DNA of 53,449 nucleotides from DAOOWV01 sp035371485 (GTDB lineage: Bacteria; Patescibacteriota; Dojkabacteria; JAFGLO01): NCBI GenBank assembly GCA_035371485.1, contig DAOOWV010000003.1, positions 1-53,449 of the forward strand, read 5' to 3'. Position numbers and translations under genes: made by a program. Shown here piece by piece: positions 34,243 through 41,857 of the stretch; within the stretch, counting starts at the first letter, position 1, and each line of letters opens with the position of its first letter. The notes beneath the pieces are model-generated. The model was not told the origin of the DNA, ran no database searches, and worked only from the letters and a program-made list of their open reading frames with translations.

Positions 34243-34998
34243 ATGAAGACGCTAAATAGTATTTTAAAAACACTATTTAAACCTAGTGACATAATAACTT
34301 TCTATTCATTACATCAAAAATTGAAGGCTCATGCAAAAACCCAGACCCTCCCCACTTCATACTCATTACCCAATTTCATCTCTTTTCCTAATGATTTTTG
34401 GAAACAGGTTATCACTCTTTACAAACAAACACTCTCAGATAAACTTGAACGTTCTATTTCTATTTTTCTATGGGAACAAAAGTATATATTCGCAACAACT
34501 ATAAAAGGTAGTTCATCAAAAGTTGAAATAAAGGGACAGATACGAGTAGCATATGAATTAAAAGATCAAAAACCTCCATTTACCTTTTTTAGAAAAATAT
34601 GGATTGACGATAAATTATATTCTCAACGACAAGTCTCTCAAAAACAAGTACCTAAAAACATAGATAAACCTTTATATTTATTTCACCTTCATACACATCT
34701 TCCACACAATTCGAGTGAATATAATAATAATGAGACAACAAATATTGGCGAGGATTTTACAGAAAAATACAACTATTCATATTGGTCAGCACAGGACATA
34801 AAAACATTTATTAATTCCAGCTCGATAATTACTGGTCTAATTACTGATAAATTCAGATTATTAGTCAAAACTGATAAGACTCCTACCTCAATTGTTCAGA
34901 TCACTGATGAAGAAATTTCTTCTGAAAAACTAAAAAGCCAACTCTATCTTATTGAATATAGCGGAAATTTTGGTCAGAATCTATCATTAAATAGTTAA
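34243..34998 (+). CDS. Possible JAMM/MPN-type protein, unknown substrate
   Basis: The 251-residue protein has no confident family match. Its C-terminal half contains PLYLFHLHTHLPHNSSEY and, about 35 residues on, YWSAQDIKTFIN followed by a SIITGLITDKFRLLVK strand. H-x-H followed by S-x-x-D and a strand is the order of the JAMM metalloprotease motif, though the usual gap between H-x-H and S is only 7-8 residues. The long insertion makes the call tentative. It precedes the LexA-like gene by 108 bases, with a separate promoter between. The upstream 224-base divergent region also serves the decayed hydrolase. Confidence 0.5.
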   Translation: MKTLNSILKTLFKPSDIITFYSLHQKLKAHAKTQTLPTSYSLPNFISFPNDFWKQVITLYKQTLSDKLERSISIFLWEQKYIFATTIKGSSSKVEIKGQIRVAYELKDQKPPFTFFRKIWIDDKLYSQRQVSQKQVPKNIDKPLYLFHLHTHLPHNSSEYNNNETTNIGEDFTEKYNYSYWSAQDIKTFINSSSIITGLITDKFRLLVKTDKTPTSIVQITDEEISSEKLKSQLYLIEYSGNFGQNLSLNS

Positions 34999-35046
34999 AT
35001 ATATTAGCTATTCACTTATTACAGAACAACACACTTGTCAACCCTC

Positions 35047-35075
35047 TTGACAAATTTTACAAGCACTGTTAGAAT
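35047..35075 (+). promoter_or_regulatory. Sigma-70 type promoter for the LexA-like gene
   Basis: TTGACA (35047-35052), a 17-base spacer and TAGAAT (35070-35075): the best promoter match in the window. It lies 31 bases before the ATG at 35107 and excludes an earlier TTG start at 35035. Transcription would start near 35082. Autoregulatory operators would be expected around it, but I see no clear repeat. Confidence 0.8.
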
Positions 35076-35106
35076 GGTATTGTACATAAAATCAGTGTCA
35101 GCTAAA

Positions 35107-35742
35107 ATGCACAAAACTCAAACACTTTTACTTCAACTTTCACAAACTACCGACCTCTCAAACTTGACACTCCGTCAAATTGGAGCATTAATCGGCGAAC
35201 CCCATCCTCAAAATGTAAAACATCACTTGTGTCAATTAATAAGTAAAGGGCTTCTTGCCTCAAATTTAAAATATAAAGCTCATACAGAATTTGGAAGTAA
35301 AGCACTTGTTAATATTGATTTTGTAAATATACCGATTGTCGGTACCGCAAATTGCGGACCAGCAACTCACATTGCAGAGGAAAATCTTGAAGGGATGCTA
35401 ACCGTTTCCAGGGGCATACTAAAGAATAAAAATAAGGTTTTTGCAATTCAGGCTGACGGTAATTCTATGAATAAAGCAAATATTAATGGTAAGACAGTTG
35501 ATAATGGTGATTATGTTTTAGTTGATGGAGAAAAACGGTCACCACAAAACGGTGATTATGTCCTATCAATTATTGATGGATATGCAAACATAAAACGTTT
35601 TTATTTAGATAGAGAACATTCTCAAATTATGTTAAAATCCGAAAGCCAGCTTTCAATTCCACCAATCTTTATAGCCACTGAAGATTTTTCAGATTACATT
35701 GTTGCTGGAGAAGTGTTTGATGTACTTAAAAACAGTAAATAA
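35107..35742 (+). CDS. LexA/UmuD-like self-cleaving transcriptional regulator
   Basis: The 211-residue protein has an N-terminal winged-helix-like region (about 1-60, SNLTLRQIGALIGEPHPQN then KHHLCQLISKGLL) and a C-terminal S24 peptidase domain. Catalytic serine is S120 (QADGNSMNKA) and lysine K163 (NIKRFYLD), the LexA dyad. The cleavage loop reads GTANCGPATHIAEENLEG: the expected Ala-Gly bond is Cys83-Gly84, the dipeptide cut in UmuD. ATG 35107 was chosen because the consensus promoter lies directly upstream. rarA starts three bases after the stop codon, so a damage-response operon is likely. Confidence 0.88.
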   Translation: MHKTQTLLLQLSQTTDLSNLTLRQIGALIGEPHPQNVKHHLCQLISKGLLASNLKYKAHTEFGSKALVNIDFVNIPIVGTANCGPATHIAEENLEGMLTVSRGILKNKNKVFAIQADGNSMNKANINGKTVDNGDYVLVDGEKRSPQNGDYVLSIIDGYANIKRFYLDREHSQIMLKSESQLSIPPIFIATEDFSDYIVAGEVFDVLKNSK

Positions 35743-35745
35743 ATA

Positions 35746-36939
35746 ATGGAACCACTTGCTTCACTTTTCAGGCCGGATTGTTTAGAAAATTTTATTGGAC
35801 AGAAACACCTAATAGGACCTGATGGACCAATACGTACTCTTATAGAAAAAAGAGTTCTCCCATCAATGGTTTTTTGGGGACCTCCTGGCACTGGCAAAAC
35901 AACGCTGGCTTACATAATTTCTAAAGATTTACATTATAACTTCCACTACATGTCTGCTGTTAGTAGTGGTAAATCCAAATTACTAAAACTTATAAAAGAA
36001 GCTAGAGAACAACAAACTTTATTTAGCAAAAAAACCATCCTTTTTCTCGATGAAATTCACAGATGGAATAAAGCCCAACAAGATGCACTACTTCCTTTTG
36101 TTGAAAAAGGTACCATTACCTTAATTGGAGCTACAACAGAAAATCCCTCATTTTCACTAAATTCAGCCTTACTTTCACGAGTAAAAATATTCATTTTTGA
36201 GCCACAAACTGTTGAAGATATCACTACCAACCTAGAGAGAGTAATAAATAAACTAAAAGAAGAAAAGGGACTTGAAATTGGAGATAAAACAATAAGAATG
36301 ATAGCAGATTTAGCAAATGGAGACGTAAGATCAAGTTTAAGTATATTGGAGATCGCTATTTCACTTACTCCAAAAGGTAAAACTATTACGGAAGAAACTA
36401 TAAAAAAAGCTGTTCAGCGACAGATTTACCATGATAAGCATGGCGAAGAGCATTACAATATAATTTCAGCAATTCACAAATCGCTACGAAGCTCCAATCC
36501 CGATGCAGCTTGCTACTGGACAATGAGAATGCTTGAAGCAGGAGAAGATCCACGTTATATAGCACGAAGAATGGTAAGGTTTGCAAGTGAAGATATAGGG
36601 AATGCTGATCCTCAAGCTTTAATTTTAGCTATTACTGTTTACAACACCGTTGAAAAAATTGGTATGCCAGAATGTGATGCTTCATTAATGCAACTTGCTC
36701 AATATTTGGCAAAAGCACCCAAAGATAATAGTGCCTATGTTGTTGCACAAAAAACACGAGAAGATGTTAAAATACATGGTAATTTACCGGTACCTCTTCA
36801 CTTGCGTAATGCAGAAACCAAATTGATGAAGGATATTGGATATGGTAAAAATTATGAATACGACCACAATCTTGAAAACAAGAAATCCGATCAACAATGT
36901 ATGCCTGACAAGTTAAAAGACAGAAAATATTGGGATTAG
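35746..36939 (+). CDS. rarA: Replication-associated recombination protein A (RarA/MgsA), AAA+ ATPase
   Basis: RarA is a clamp-loader-like ATPase acting at stalled forks and ssDNA ends. The 397-residue sequence starts MEPLASLFRPDCLENFIGQ (RarA-specific RP...L..F.GQ.HL). Walker A is GPPGTGKTT, Walker B FLDEIHRWNKAQQD, sensor 1 LIGATTENPSF, and the C-terminal part has NPDAACYWTMRMLEAGEDP and RRMVRFASEDIGNADPQAL. It lies three bases after the LexA-like gene, pointing to translational coupling and DNA-damage control. Confidence 0.95.
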   Translation: MEPLASLFRPDCLENFIGQKHLIGPDGPIRTLIEKRVLPSMVFWGPPGTGKTTLAYIISKDLHYNFHYMSAVSSGKSKLLKLIKEAREQQTLFSKKTILFLDEIHRWNKAQQDALLPFVEKGTITLIGATTENPSFSLNSALLSRVKIFIFEPQTVEDITTNLERVINKLKEEKGLEIGDKTIRMIADLANGDVRSSLSILEIAISLTPKGKTITEETIKKAVQRQIYHDKHGEEHYNIISAIHKSLRSSNPDAACYWTMRMLEAGEDPRYIARRMVRFASEDIGNADPQALILAITVYNTVEKIGMPECDASLMQLAQYLAKAPKDNSAYVVAQKTREDVKIHGNLPVPLHLRNAETKLMKDIGYGKNYEYDHNLENKKSDQQCMPDKLKDRKYWD

Positions 36940-36942
36940 AAA

Positions 36943-36970
36943 TTTTGAGTTTTAAGTTTTAAATTAAATA
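36943..36970. repeat. Period-7 array between rarA and rsmE
   Basis: TTTTGAG, TTTTAAG and TTTTAAA followed by TTAAATA, in phase, starting four bases after the rarA stop codon. Confidence 0.6.
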
Positions 36971-36997
36971 TAATTTAAAATTCAGAATTTTTAAAGC

Positions 36998-37729
36998 ATG
37001 TTCCGTTTTTTTACTGAAAAACAAGAAATAAAAGATAATACCCTTTACATCACCAAAGAAAGTGATATCCATCATATAATTCATGTACTAAGGTTACAAA
37101 TTGGTAACGAAATAGAGGTAGTCTCAAACAATAATGTATATTTAGGTAAGATATTGAATTTTAATGATAACAAAATAAAGATACAGATTATTAATAAGTC
37201 TTGTTCTCCACAACAATCACAAAATCAAATAAGAATAAATCTTTTTCAATCTATAATTAAACCATCAAACTTTGAATTAATTTGTGAAAAGTGCACCGAA
37301 ATTGGTATTACTTCAATTACACCAATCGTTTCACAACATTCGCAATTTGCTGAAGAAGTATTCATTAAAAAAAATGAAAGATTTAATAAAATTTGTGAAG
37401 TTGCATCAAAACAATCAAAACGCACTACAATACCAAAGGTTAATAATCCAATTACTTTAAAACAAATTGAATTGATTAATACTTCGCTAAATATCATATT
37501 TGATAATACTGATTCATCTTCATCCCAGTCTATAAATTATTCCACTTTTGAAGAAATCAATTACTTTATCGGACCTGAAGGAGGTTGGGGAATAAATGAT
37601 CACGAAATATTCAAAACATTTCCCAATATGCTAAAAATATCTCTTGATGGAAACATTTTAAGAGCAGAGACTGCTTCAATTGTTGGACTAACAATAATAA
37701 AAATAAAAGCCAATTTGTGGAAAATATAA
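36998..37729 (+). CDS. rsmE: 16S rRNA (uracil-1498-N3)-methyltransferase RsmE
   Basis: Methylates N3 of U1498 in helix 44 of 16S rRNA with S-adenosylmethionine. The 243-residue protein has the PUA-like N-terminal part (ESDIHHIIHVLRLQIGNEIE), then the SPOUT core with SIIKPSNFELICEKCTEIGI, the ASKQSKRTTIPK block and the knot signatures NYFIGPEGGWGINDHEI and LDGNILRAETASIVGL. Length and motif order are standard. It follows rarA by 58 bases and may be on the same transcript. Confidence 0.95.
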   Translation: MFRFFTEKQEIKDNTLYITKESDIHHIIHVLRLQIGNEIEVVSNNNVYLGKILNFNDNKIKIQIINKSCSPQQSQNQIRINLFQSIIKPSNFELICEKCTEIGITSITPIVSQHSQFAEEVFIKKNERFNKICEVASKQSKRTTIPKVNNPITLKQIELINTSLNIIFDNTDSSSSQSINYSTFEEINYFIGPEGGWGINDHEIFKTFPNMLKISLDGNILRAETASIVGLTIIKIKANLWKI

Positions 37730-37761
37730 TCCGTCAAAGAATTTTAAATATTACTGCAAAA

Positions 37762-38406
37762 TTATTCTTGAATTTGTAACAAATCACCCTCAACGATTCC
37801 AAACTTTTCAACTGTACCACCTGGTAACTCTAGTACCGAATAATAACTTCCATCTGGAGCGTAAATTGGGCATTCTTCAGTCTCACATATCGGTACAGAA
37901 TTAAAGATTGAGAAAACTTTATTCTCAGAATCTAAAAATAGAATATCAAGGGGAAACTTTACATCTTTCATGTGAAATCCACCTGTAGTATTTTCAGTAA
38001 AAGTAAATAACATTCCTTGATTCTCCCCAATTGAATCTCTGCCAGACAAACCGCTAGTTCTCGTTACATCATTATCTGCTACTTCAAGACTAAAGCTTCC
38101 TTTAATTGAACCAGAATTATTAATAATAGTGGCGTCTTTAGTAACCATGGCATTAGCATCCATATCAAGATTATAATTATTTATCACATCTTGGTATTGT
38201 TTTTGCATTTTTATTTGATTTTGGATATCCTCAAATTCTTTCTGATCTTTTGCAGAAATAAAACTTACAATAAAAACAGACAATATAAGGGTCAAGATAA
38301 ACCCAAAAACAATTATACTTCCTGTTGATCCAAGTACTGAAAAAGATTTCTTAACATCCCTCCAATAATCTTTTATCCAACTTGGAATTTTAACTTTTAC
38401 TTTCAT
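37762..38406 (-). CDS. DUF192 protein, single-pass membrane-anchored
   Basis: The 214-residue protein has a membrane helix at about 27-50 (GSIIVFGFILTLILSVFIVS), a short coiled segment, and an exported DUF192 domain (about 100-214). Matching blocks are FSLEVADNDVTRTSGLSGRD, QGMLFTFTENTTGGFHMKDV, FPLDILFLDSENKV and the VLELPGGTVEKFGIVEGD end. The DUF192 function is unknown. It is convergent with rsmE and shares no obvious operon with gpmI upstream (97-base gap). Confidence 0.85.
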   Translation of the reverse strand: MKVKVKIPSWIKDYWRDVKKSFSVLGSTGSIIVFGFILTLILSVFIVSFISAKDQKEFEDIQNQIKMQKQYQDVINNYNLDMDANAMVTKDATIINNSGSIKGSFSLEVADNDVTRTSGLSGRDSIGENQGMLFTFTENTTGGFHMKDVKFPLDILFLDSENKVFSIFNSVPICETEECPIYAPDGSYYSVLELPGGTVEKFGIVEGDLLQIQE

Positions 38407-38503
38407 GCCATAAAAATAATAATCTTAAACATGGTGATTATACCATCATGAAAGTTAATTAGCGAATATTTACATTCAATAACAAGGACAAACCAAAAGC
38501 AGA

Positions 38504-40045
38504 TTATTTATAAAGATTAACTCCTCCCATTGAAATAGGAACAGGAATATTCAAGAGACCAAGTGCTGTTGGTGCAAAATCAGCAAGTTTTCCAATTGGT
38601 AATGTAATAGGAGCAAAACCATCTCCAACAATCATAAATGGAACTGGAAAGATTGAATGCTCTGTGTCCATCTCTCCTGTTTGAATATTTTTCATTTCTT
38701 CTGCATTACCATGATCAGCAGTTATCATTACAATTCCTCCTCTTGCCAACATCGCCTTTACTAGCTGTCCTACACAATAATCAACATACTCAATGGCTTT
38801 AATAGTAGCAGATATATTACCAGTATGTCCAACCATATCTCCATTTGCATAATTCAAAACAATAACATCATATCTGTCCATATTAATTGCCGATAATGTG
38901 GAATTTGTAACCTGAACAATACTCATTTCAGGCTTTTCATCATAAGTAACAACTTCACTTGGAGAAGGAATATTAATACGCTCTTCACCAAGAAATTTTA
39001 GGTTTTGGCCACCATTGAAAAAATAAGTTACATGAGGATATTTCTCAGATTCAGCAATTCTTAACTGGGTTAAACCTCTCTCAGCTAATACTCTACCAAG
39101 AGGTAACTGAATATTATTTCTAGGAAAAATGAGATTACTATATTGTTCAAGATTCTTTTGATAGGACATCATACTTGCAAAAAATATAGAGTCACCAATA
39201 TAGTCTCTTTTAAAACCATCAAACAAGGGATCAATCAATGATTTCGTAAGCTCAACTGCCCTATCAGCTCTAAAATTCATAAATAAGACCGAGTCACCAT
39301 TTTTTATTACCCCAAATTCTTCAATACAAAAAGGTTCAATAAATTCATCGGTTGTAGCCGTCAAGTAACCCTTTTCTAAAACCTCTTTCCAATTACTAAC
39401 TTTTTCTCCTTTTCCATCAACAAGCAACCTATAAGCTTTTTCAATCCTATCCCATCTTTTATCTCTATCCATTGCATAAGCTCTTCCAATAATTGATGCA
39501 ATTTTACCAACCCCTACTTCAGAAATCTTAGCTTCTAATTGTTCTAAATATTTACTTGCACCTTTGGGCTCGGAGTCTCTTCCATCTAAAAAACAATGAA
39601 AAAAAACCTCAATTCCTTTTGCTTTTTGTCCAATTATTTCTAATATTTTTAAGAAGTGTGAAATATGAGAGTGAGTCCCTCCATCACTTAGTAATCCCAT
39701 TATATGTAATCTTCCACCATTTTGTTGGGCAAAAGCAATAGAAGAATTTATTGCATTATTGGTATTTAAAACTCCTAGTTCGATTGCTTTATCTATCCTT
39801 AATAATGATTGATATACTATACTCCCAGCACCTAAGTTAGCATGTCCCACCTCACTATTTCCTTTCGTTCCAGAGGGTAACCCTACAAATTCTTCAGAAG
39901 CTTTTAAATATCCATGGGGGTAAGCACTCCACAGTCTTTCAAGATTGGGTGTCCTTGCCCTTGTTACTGCATTACCATCATTATCAAAAGTACCACCTAT
40001 CCCATCAAGAATAATCATCAATATTGGTCTTTTTAATTGACTCAT
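38504..40045 (-). CDS. gpmI: 2,3-bisphosphoglycerate-independent phosphoglycerate mutase
   Basis: Interconverts 3- and 2-phosphoglycerate with two metal ions and a phosphoserine. The 513-residue protein shows ILMIILDGIGGT at the start, the catalytic serine S64 in GTKGNSEVGHANLGAG, FLDGRDSEPKG, GRAYAMDRDKRWDR, FMNFRADRAVEL and the metal-binding ITADHGNAEEM and EHSIFPVPF. All expected alkaline-phosphatase-superfamily ligands appear present. It has normal length. A second, unrelated enzyme for this step (gpmA) lies at 15653. It is divergent from rplS with 144 bases between. Confidence 0.96.
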   Translation of the reverse strand: MSQLKRPILMIILDGIGGTFDNDGNAVTRARTPNLERLWSAYPHGYLKASEEFVGLPSGTKGNSEVGHANLGAGSIVYQSLLRIDKAIELGVLNTNNAINSSIAFAQQNGGRLHIMGLLSDGGTHSHISHFLKILEIIGQKAKGIEVFFHCFLDGRDSEPKGASKYLEQLEAKISEVGVGKIASIIGRAYAMDRDKRWDRIEKAYRLLVDGKGEKVSNWKEVLEKGYLTATTDEFIEPFCIEEFGVIKNGDSVLFMNFRADRAVELTKSLIDPLFDGFKRDYIGDSIFFASMMSYQKNLEQYSNLIFPRNNIQLPLGRVLAERGLTQLRIAESEKYPHVTYFFNGGQNLKFLGEERINIPSPSEVVTYDEKPEMSIVQVTNSTLSAINMDRYDVIVLNYANGDMVGHTGNISATIKAIEYVDYCVGQLVKAMLARGGIVMITADHGNAEEMKNIQTGEMDTEHSIFPVPFMIVGDGFAPITLPIGKLADFAPTALGLLNIPVPISMGGVNLYK

Positions 40046-40092
40046 TCCTAATTTTCTTATTTTAAAATATCAAATACAAACTTCATCTATTT

Positions 40093-40121
40093 TTGACTTT
40101 TTATACTATCTGTGTTAACAT
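40093..40121 (+). promoter_or_regulatory. Probable promoter for rplS
   Basis: TTGACT (40093-40098), 17 bases, TAACAT (40116-40121), about 69 bases before the rplS ATG. The leader between contains GTTGAAAAACAAC, a small hairpin. Confidence 0.5.
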
Positions 40122-40189
40122 TCCTCTGTTGAAAAACAACAAATTGTGCACGTTACTTTTTCATATTTTAATATTAGCATAAAACCGAA

Positions 40190-40516
40190 ATGAAAGAAAC
40201 TAAAGCAACCTCGTCCAAAATAACTGTTGGCGACAAAGTTACCGTATCATTTAAGATCGTTGAGAAAGACAAGGAAAGAATTCAGCTTTTCAAGGGATTA
40301 GTAATTGCAGAAAACGGATCCGGTAAAAATAGAAGTATAACTGTCAGAAAAGTAAGTTACGGTGTTGGAGTTGAAAGAGTTTTCCCCCTTAATTGTCCAT
40401 CTGTAGAAAAAGTCGAACTAGTATCAAAAGGAACTGTTAGAAGATCCAAATTGTACTACATGAGAGACAGAATTGGAAAGAAAGCTATGAAAATTTCTAA
40501 AGAAGAGATTCTTTAA
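40190..40516 (+). CDS. rplS: 50S ribosomal protein L19
   Basis: L19 sits at the 30S-50S interface. The 108-residue protein has the family pattern: ITVGDKVTVSFKIVEKDKER, IQLFKGLVIAENGSGKNRS, ITVRKVSYGVGVERVFPLNC and the KVELVSKGTVRRSKLYYMRD end, with a short basic tail. In many genomes it lies with trmD and rimM, but here it is followed six bases later only by a small zinc-ribbon-like gene. An A+T-rich leader with no Shine-Dalgarno precedes it. Confidence 0.96.
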   Translation: MKETKATSSKITVGDKVTVSFKIVEKDKERIQLFKGLVIAENGSGKNRSITVRKVSYGVGVERVFPLNCPSVEKVELVSKGTVRRSKLYYMRDRIGKKAMKISKEEIL

Positions 40517-40522
40517 TCCATA

Positions 40523-40723
40523 ATGGGAATTATCAAAGTTTTCAGAAACAAAATATTATCGAAGGGTCATTGTCCTTTTTGTTTGGCAAAATTATCTTTT
40601 ACTGCAAATGACCAAAAGATCTTTAGTGAAAATTTACCACAAGAAATACCTATTACCTGTGTATGTAAAAGAAAATACAGCTTTAATACAGAAACTCAGA
40701 AAATTACAATCACATCCAACTAA
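40523..40723 (+). CDS. Small zinc-ribbon-like protein, unknown function
   Basis: The 66-residue protein has a CPFC pair (HCPFCLAKLSF, about 17-20) and a CVC pair (PITCVCKRKYSF, about 47-49). This suggests a four-cysteine zinc ribbon, although the second pair is C-x-C rather than C-x-x-C. It starts six bases after the rplS stop and is probably co-transcribed. A basic, RNA- or ribosome-related role is suggested by position and charge only. Confidence 0.65.
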   Translation: MGIIKVFRNKILSKGHCPFCLAKLSFTANDQKIFSENLPQEIPITCVCKRKYSFNTETQKITITSN

Positions 40724-40762
40724 GTCTTATACCATTTTCAAATAGAGATCAACCAAAACTTT

Positions 40763-40790
40763 TTCATTTTTCACTCTTCACTTTTCACTT
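40763..40790. repeat. Period-7 array, four units
   Basis: TTCATTT, TTCACTC, TTCACTT and TTCACTT in strict phase, upstream of the structured region at 40799. Confidence 0.75.
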
Positions 40791-40798
40791 GTAATATA

Positions 40799-40909
40799 CC
40801 GCTAAAGGGAGACTGCTTCCTTACGCAGGCTGGCCTCGATATTTATCGAGGAAAGTCGTTCCGAATACATGCAGGAACAAAAAGGACGGTTCGATTAACC
40901 GTAGCATCC
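40799..40909. ncRNA. Possible structured RNA of unknown class
   Basis: Four hairpins in 110 bases: CTGC/GCAG (40813-40828), CCTCGAT/ATCGAGG (40834-40851), GTTCC/GGAAC (40858-40878) and ACGGTT/AACCGT (40886-40902). The plus strand holds GAGGAAAGTC (40848-40857), identical to a universally conserved block of bacterial RNase P RNA, just after a P3-like hairpin. The other conserved RNase P parts are absent and there is no room for them before the tRNA gene. On the minus strand the last hairpin is followed by TTTTT and could be a terminator for tRNA-Glu. It is noticeably more G+C-rich than its flanks. Strand and identity are unresolved. Confidence 0.35.
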
Positions 40910-40921
40910 AACATATAAAAG

Positions 40922-40949
40922 ACTTATTACTTATCACCTATCACTTAAC
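40922..40949. repeat. Period-7 array next to tRNA-Glu
   Basis: ACTTATT, ACTTATC, ACCTATC and ACTTAAC, ending four bases from the tRNA 3' end. Confidence 0.8.
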
Positions 40950-40953
40950 AAAA

Positions 40954-41025
40954 TACCGCTACGGGGAATCGAACCCCGATTGCCGGATTGAAAATCCGAT
41001 GTCCTAACCGTTAGACGATAGCGGC
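40954..41025 (-). tRNA. tRNA-Glu (anticodon TTC)
   Basis: The minus strand folds into a full cloverleaf: acceptor GCCGCTA/TAGCGGT, a D-arm with AACGGTTAGGA, an anticodon arm TCGGA-TTTTCAA-TCCGG with anticodon TTC, and a T-arm CGGGG-TTCGATT-CCCCG. The 3' CCA is not encoded, so it must be added by tRNA nucleotidyltransferase. A consensus promoter lies about 40 bases upstream. Confidence 0.96.
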
Positions 41026-41066
41026 GTCAATTAAATAGTAACTATTTATCATTAACTAACAGATGG

Positions 41067-41095
41067 ATTATACCCGAAAACAAAAAACTTGGCAA
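41067..41095 (-). promoter_or_regulatory. Sigma-70 type promoter for tRNA-Glu
   Basis: On the minus strand: TTGCCA (41095-41090), a 17-base spacer and TATAAT (41072-41067), 41 bases before the tRNA 5' end. Confidence 0.75.
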
Positions 41096-41123
41096 GAAAA
41101 TTTGTTCAATCATTTTCATTTGC

Positions 41124-41152
41124 TTGAATTTTTGTTATTATAGTTCTATAAT
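41124..41152 (+). promoter_or_regulatory. Sigma-70 type promoter for lepB-parA-parB
   Basis: TTGAAT (41124-41129), a 17-base spacer and TATAAT (41147-41152). Leader of about 50 bases to the lepB ATG. It is divergent from the tRNA-Glu promoter 28 bases away. Confidence 0.75.
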
Positions 41153-41207
41153 GAAAAAGGATTAATGAATAATCCAGAAACATAAAAATATTTTATTATT
41201 TACTGCC

Positions 41208-41843
41208 ATGTCAGATTTTGAATTAGTTAAGGACGAAACACTAACAAACGAAGTTTTAAAAACAAGCAAAGGTAAAAATGTCTTGAAAAAAGTACTTGGA
41301 ATTATTGAACCTATTATTATTTCATTTTTATTGGCAATCTTTTCATGGTTATTTCTTGCAACTCCTCATGAAGTCTTCGGACAATCAATGGAACCAAACG
41401 TACACGATAAAAGCTTTGTAGTCGCAGCAAAACTAGCCTATAAGTTTGGAGATCCTCAAAGAGGAGATGTAATTATTTTTAAAAGAACAGAAACAAGAGA
41501 TTATATAAAAAGAGTAATTGGATTACCTGGTGAAAAGATCAGAATTGAAGATTGTAAAATATACATAAATGATTCACCTTTAGATGAATCGGCTTATTTA
41601 GCGAATTCAGTTTGCACATTGGGTGGAAGTTACCTGGAAACAAGTACAGATCAACAAAGATATGAAATAATAGTTCCTGAAAACAAATATTTTGTTGTTG
41701 GTGACAATAGAAATGGAAGCACCGATAGTAGAGATTTTGGCCCACAAGACATTTCACTATTTAAAGGAAAGGCTGTAATTGTCTTTTCTGGTGGAGTAAA
41801 AAAACAAGTCTTTACAATCTCAAGACCAAAATATAATATCTAA
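41208..41843 (+). CDS. lepB: Signal peptidase I
   Basis: Removes signal peptides from exported proteins at the outer face of the membrane. The 211-residue protein has one membrane helix (about 32-51, IEPIIISFLLAIFSWLFLAT). The catalytic serine is S60 in FGQSMEPNV, and the general base is K101 in RDYIKRVIGLPGEK, followed by the VVGDNRNGSTDSRDFGP box. The N-terminus is cytoplasmic. It is followed by parA after 14 bases, likely one transcript. The start is directly preceded by the TTTACTGCC motif also found before pilB. Confidence 0.94.
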   Translation: MSDFELVKDETLTNEVLKTSKGKNVLKKVLGIIEPIIISFLLAIFSWLFLATPHEVFGQSMEPNVHDKSFVVAAKLAYKFGDPQRGDVIIFKRTETRDYIKRVIGLPGEKIRIEDCKIYINDSPLDESAYLANSVCTLGGSYLETSTDQQRYEIIVPENKYFVVGDNRNGSTDSRDFGPQDISLFKGKAVIVFSGGVKKQVFTISRPKYNI

Positions 41844-41857
41844 AATATTCCTTATTA

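Noticed and set aside
40799..40909. Complete RNase P RNA or SRP RNA
   Set aside because: Only the GAGGAAAGTC block and a hairpin fit RNase P, and the remaining conserved regions are absent with no room for them. AAGGAAGCAG on the minus strand resembles the SRP tip, but the flanking stem does not pair.
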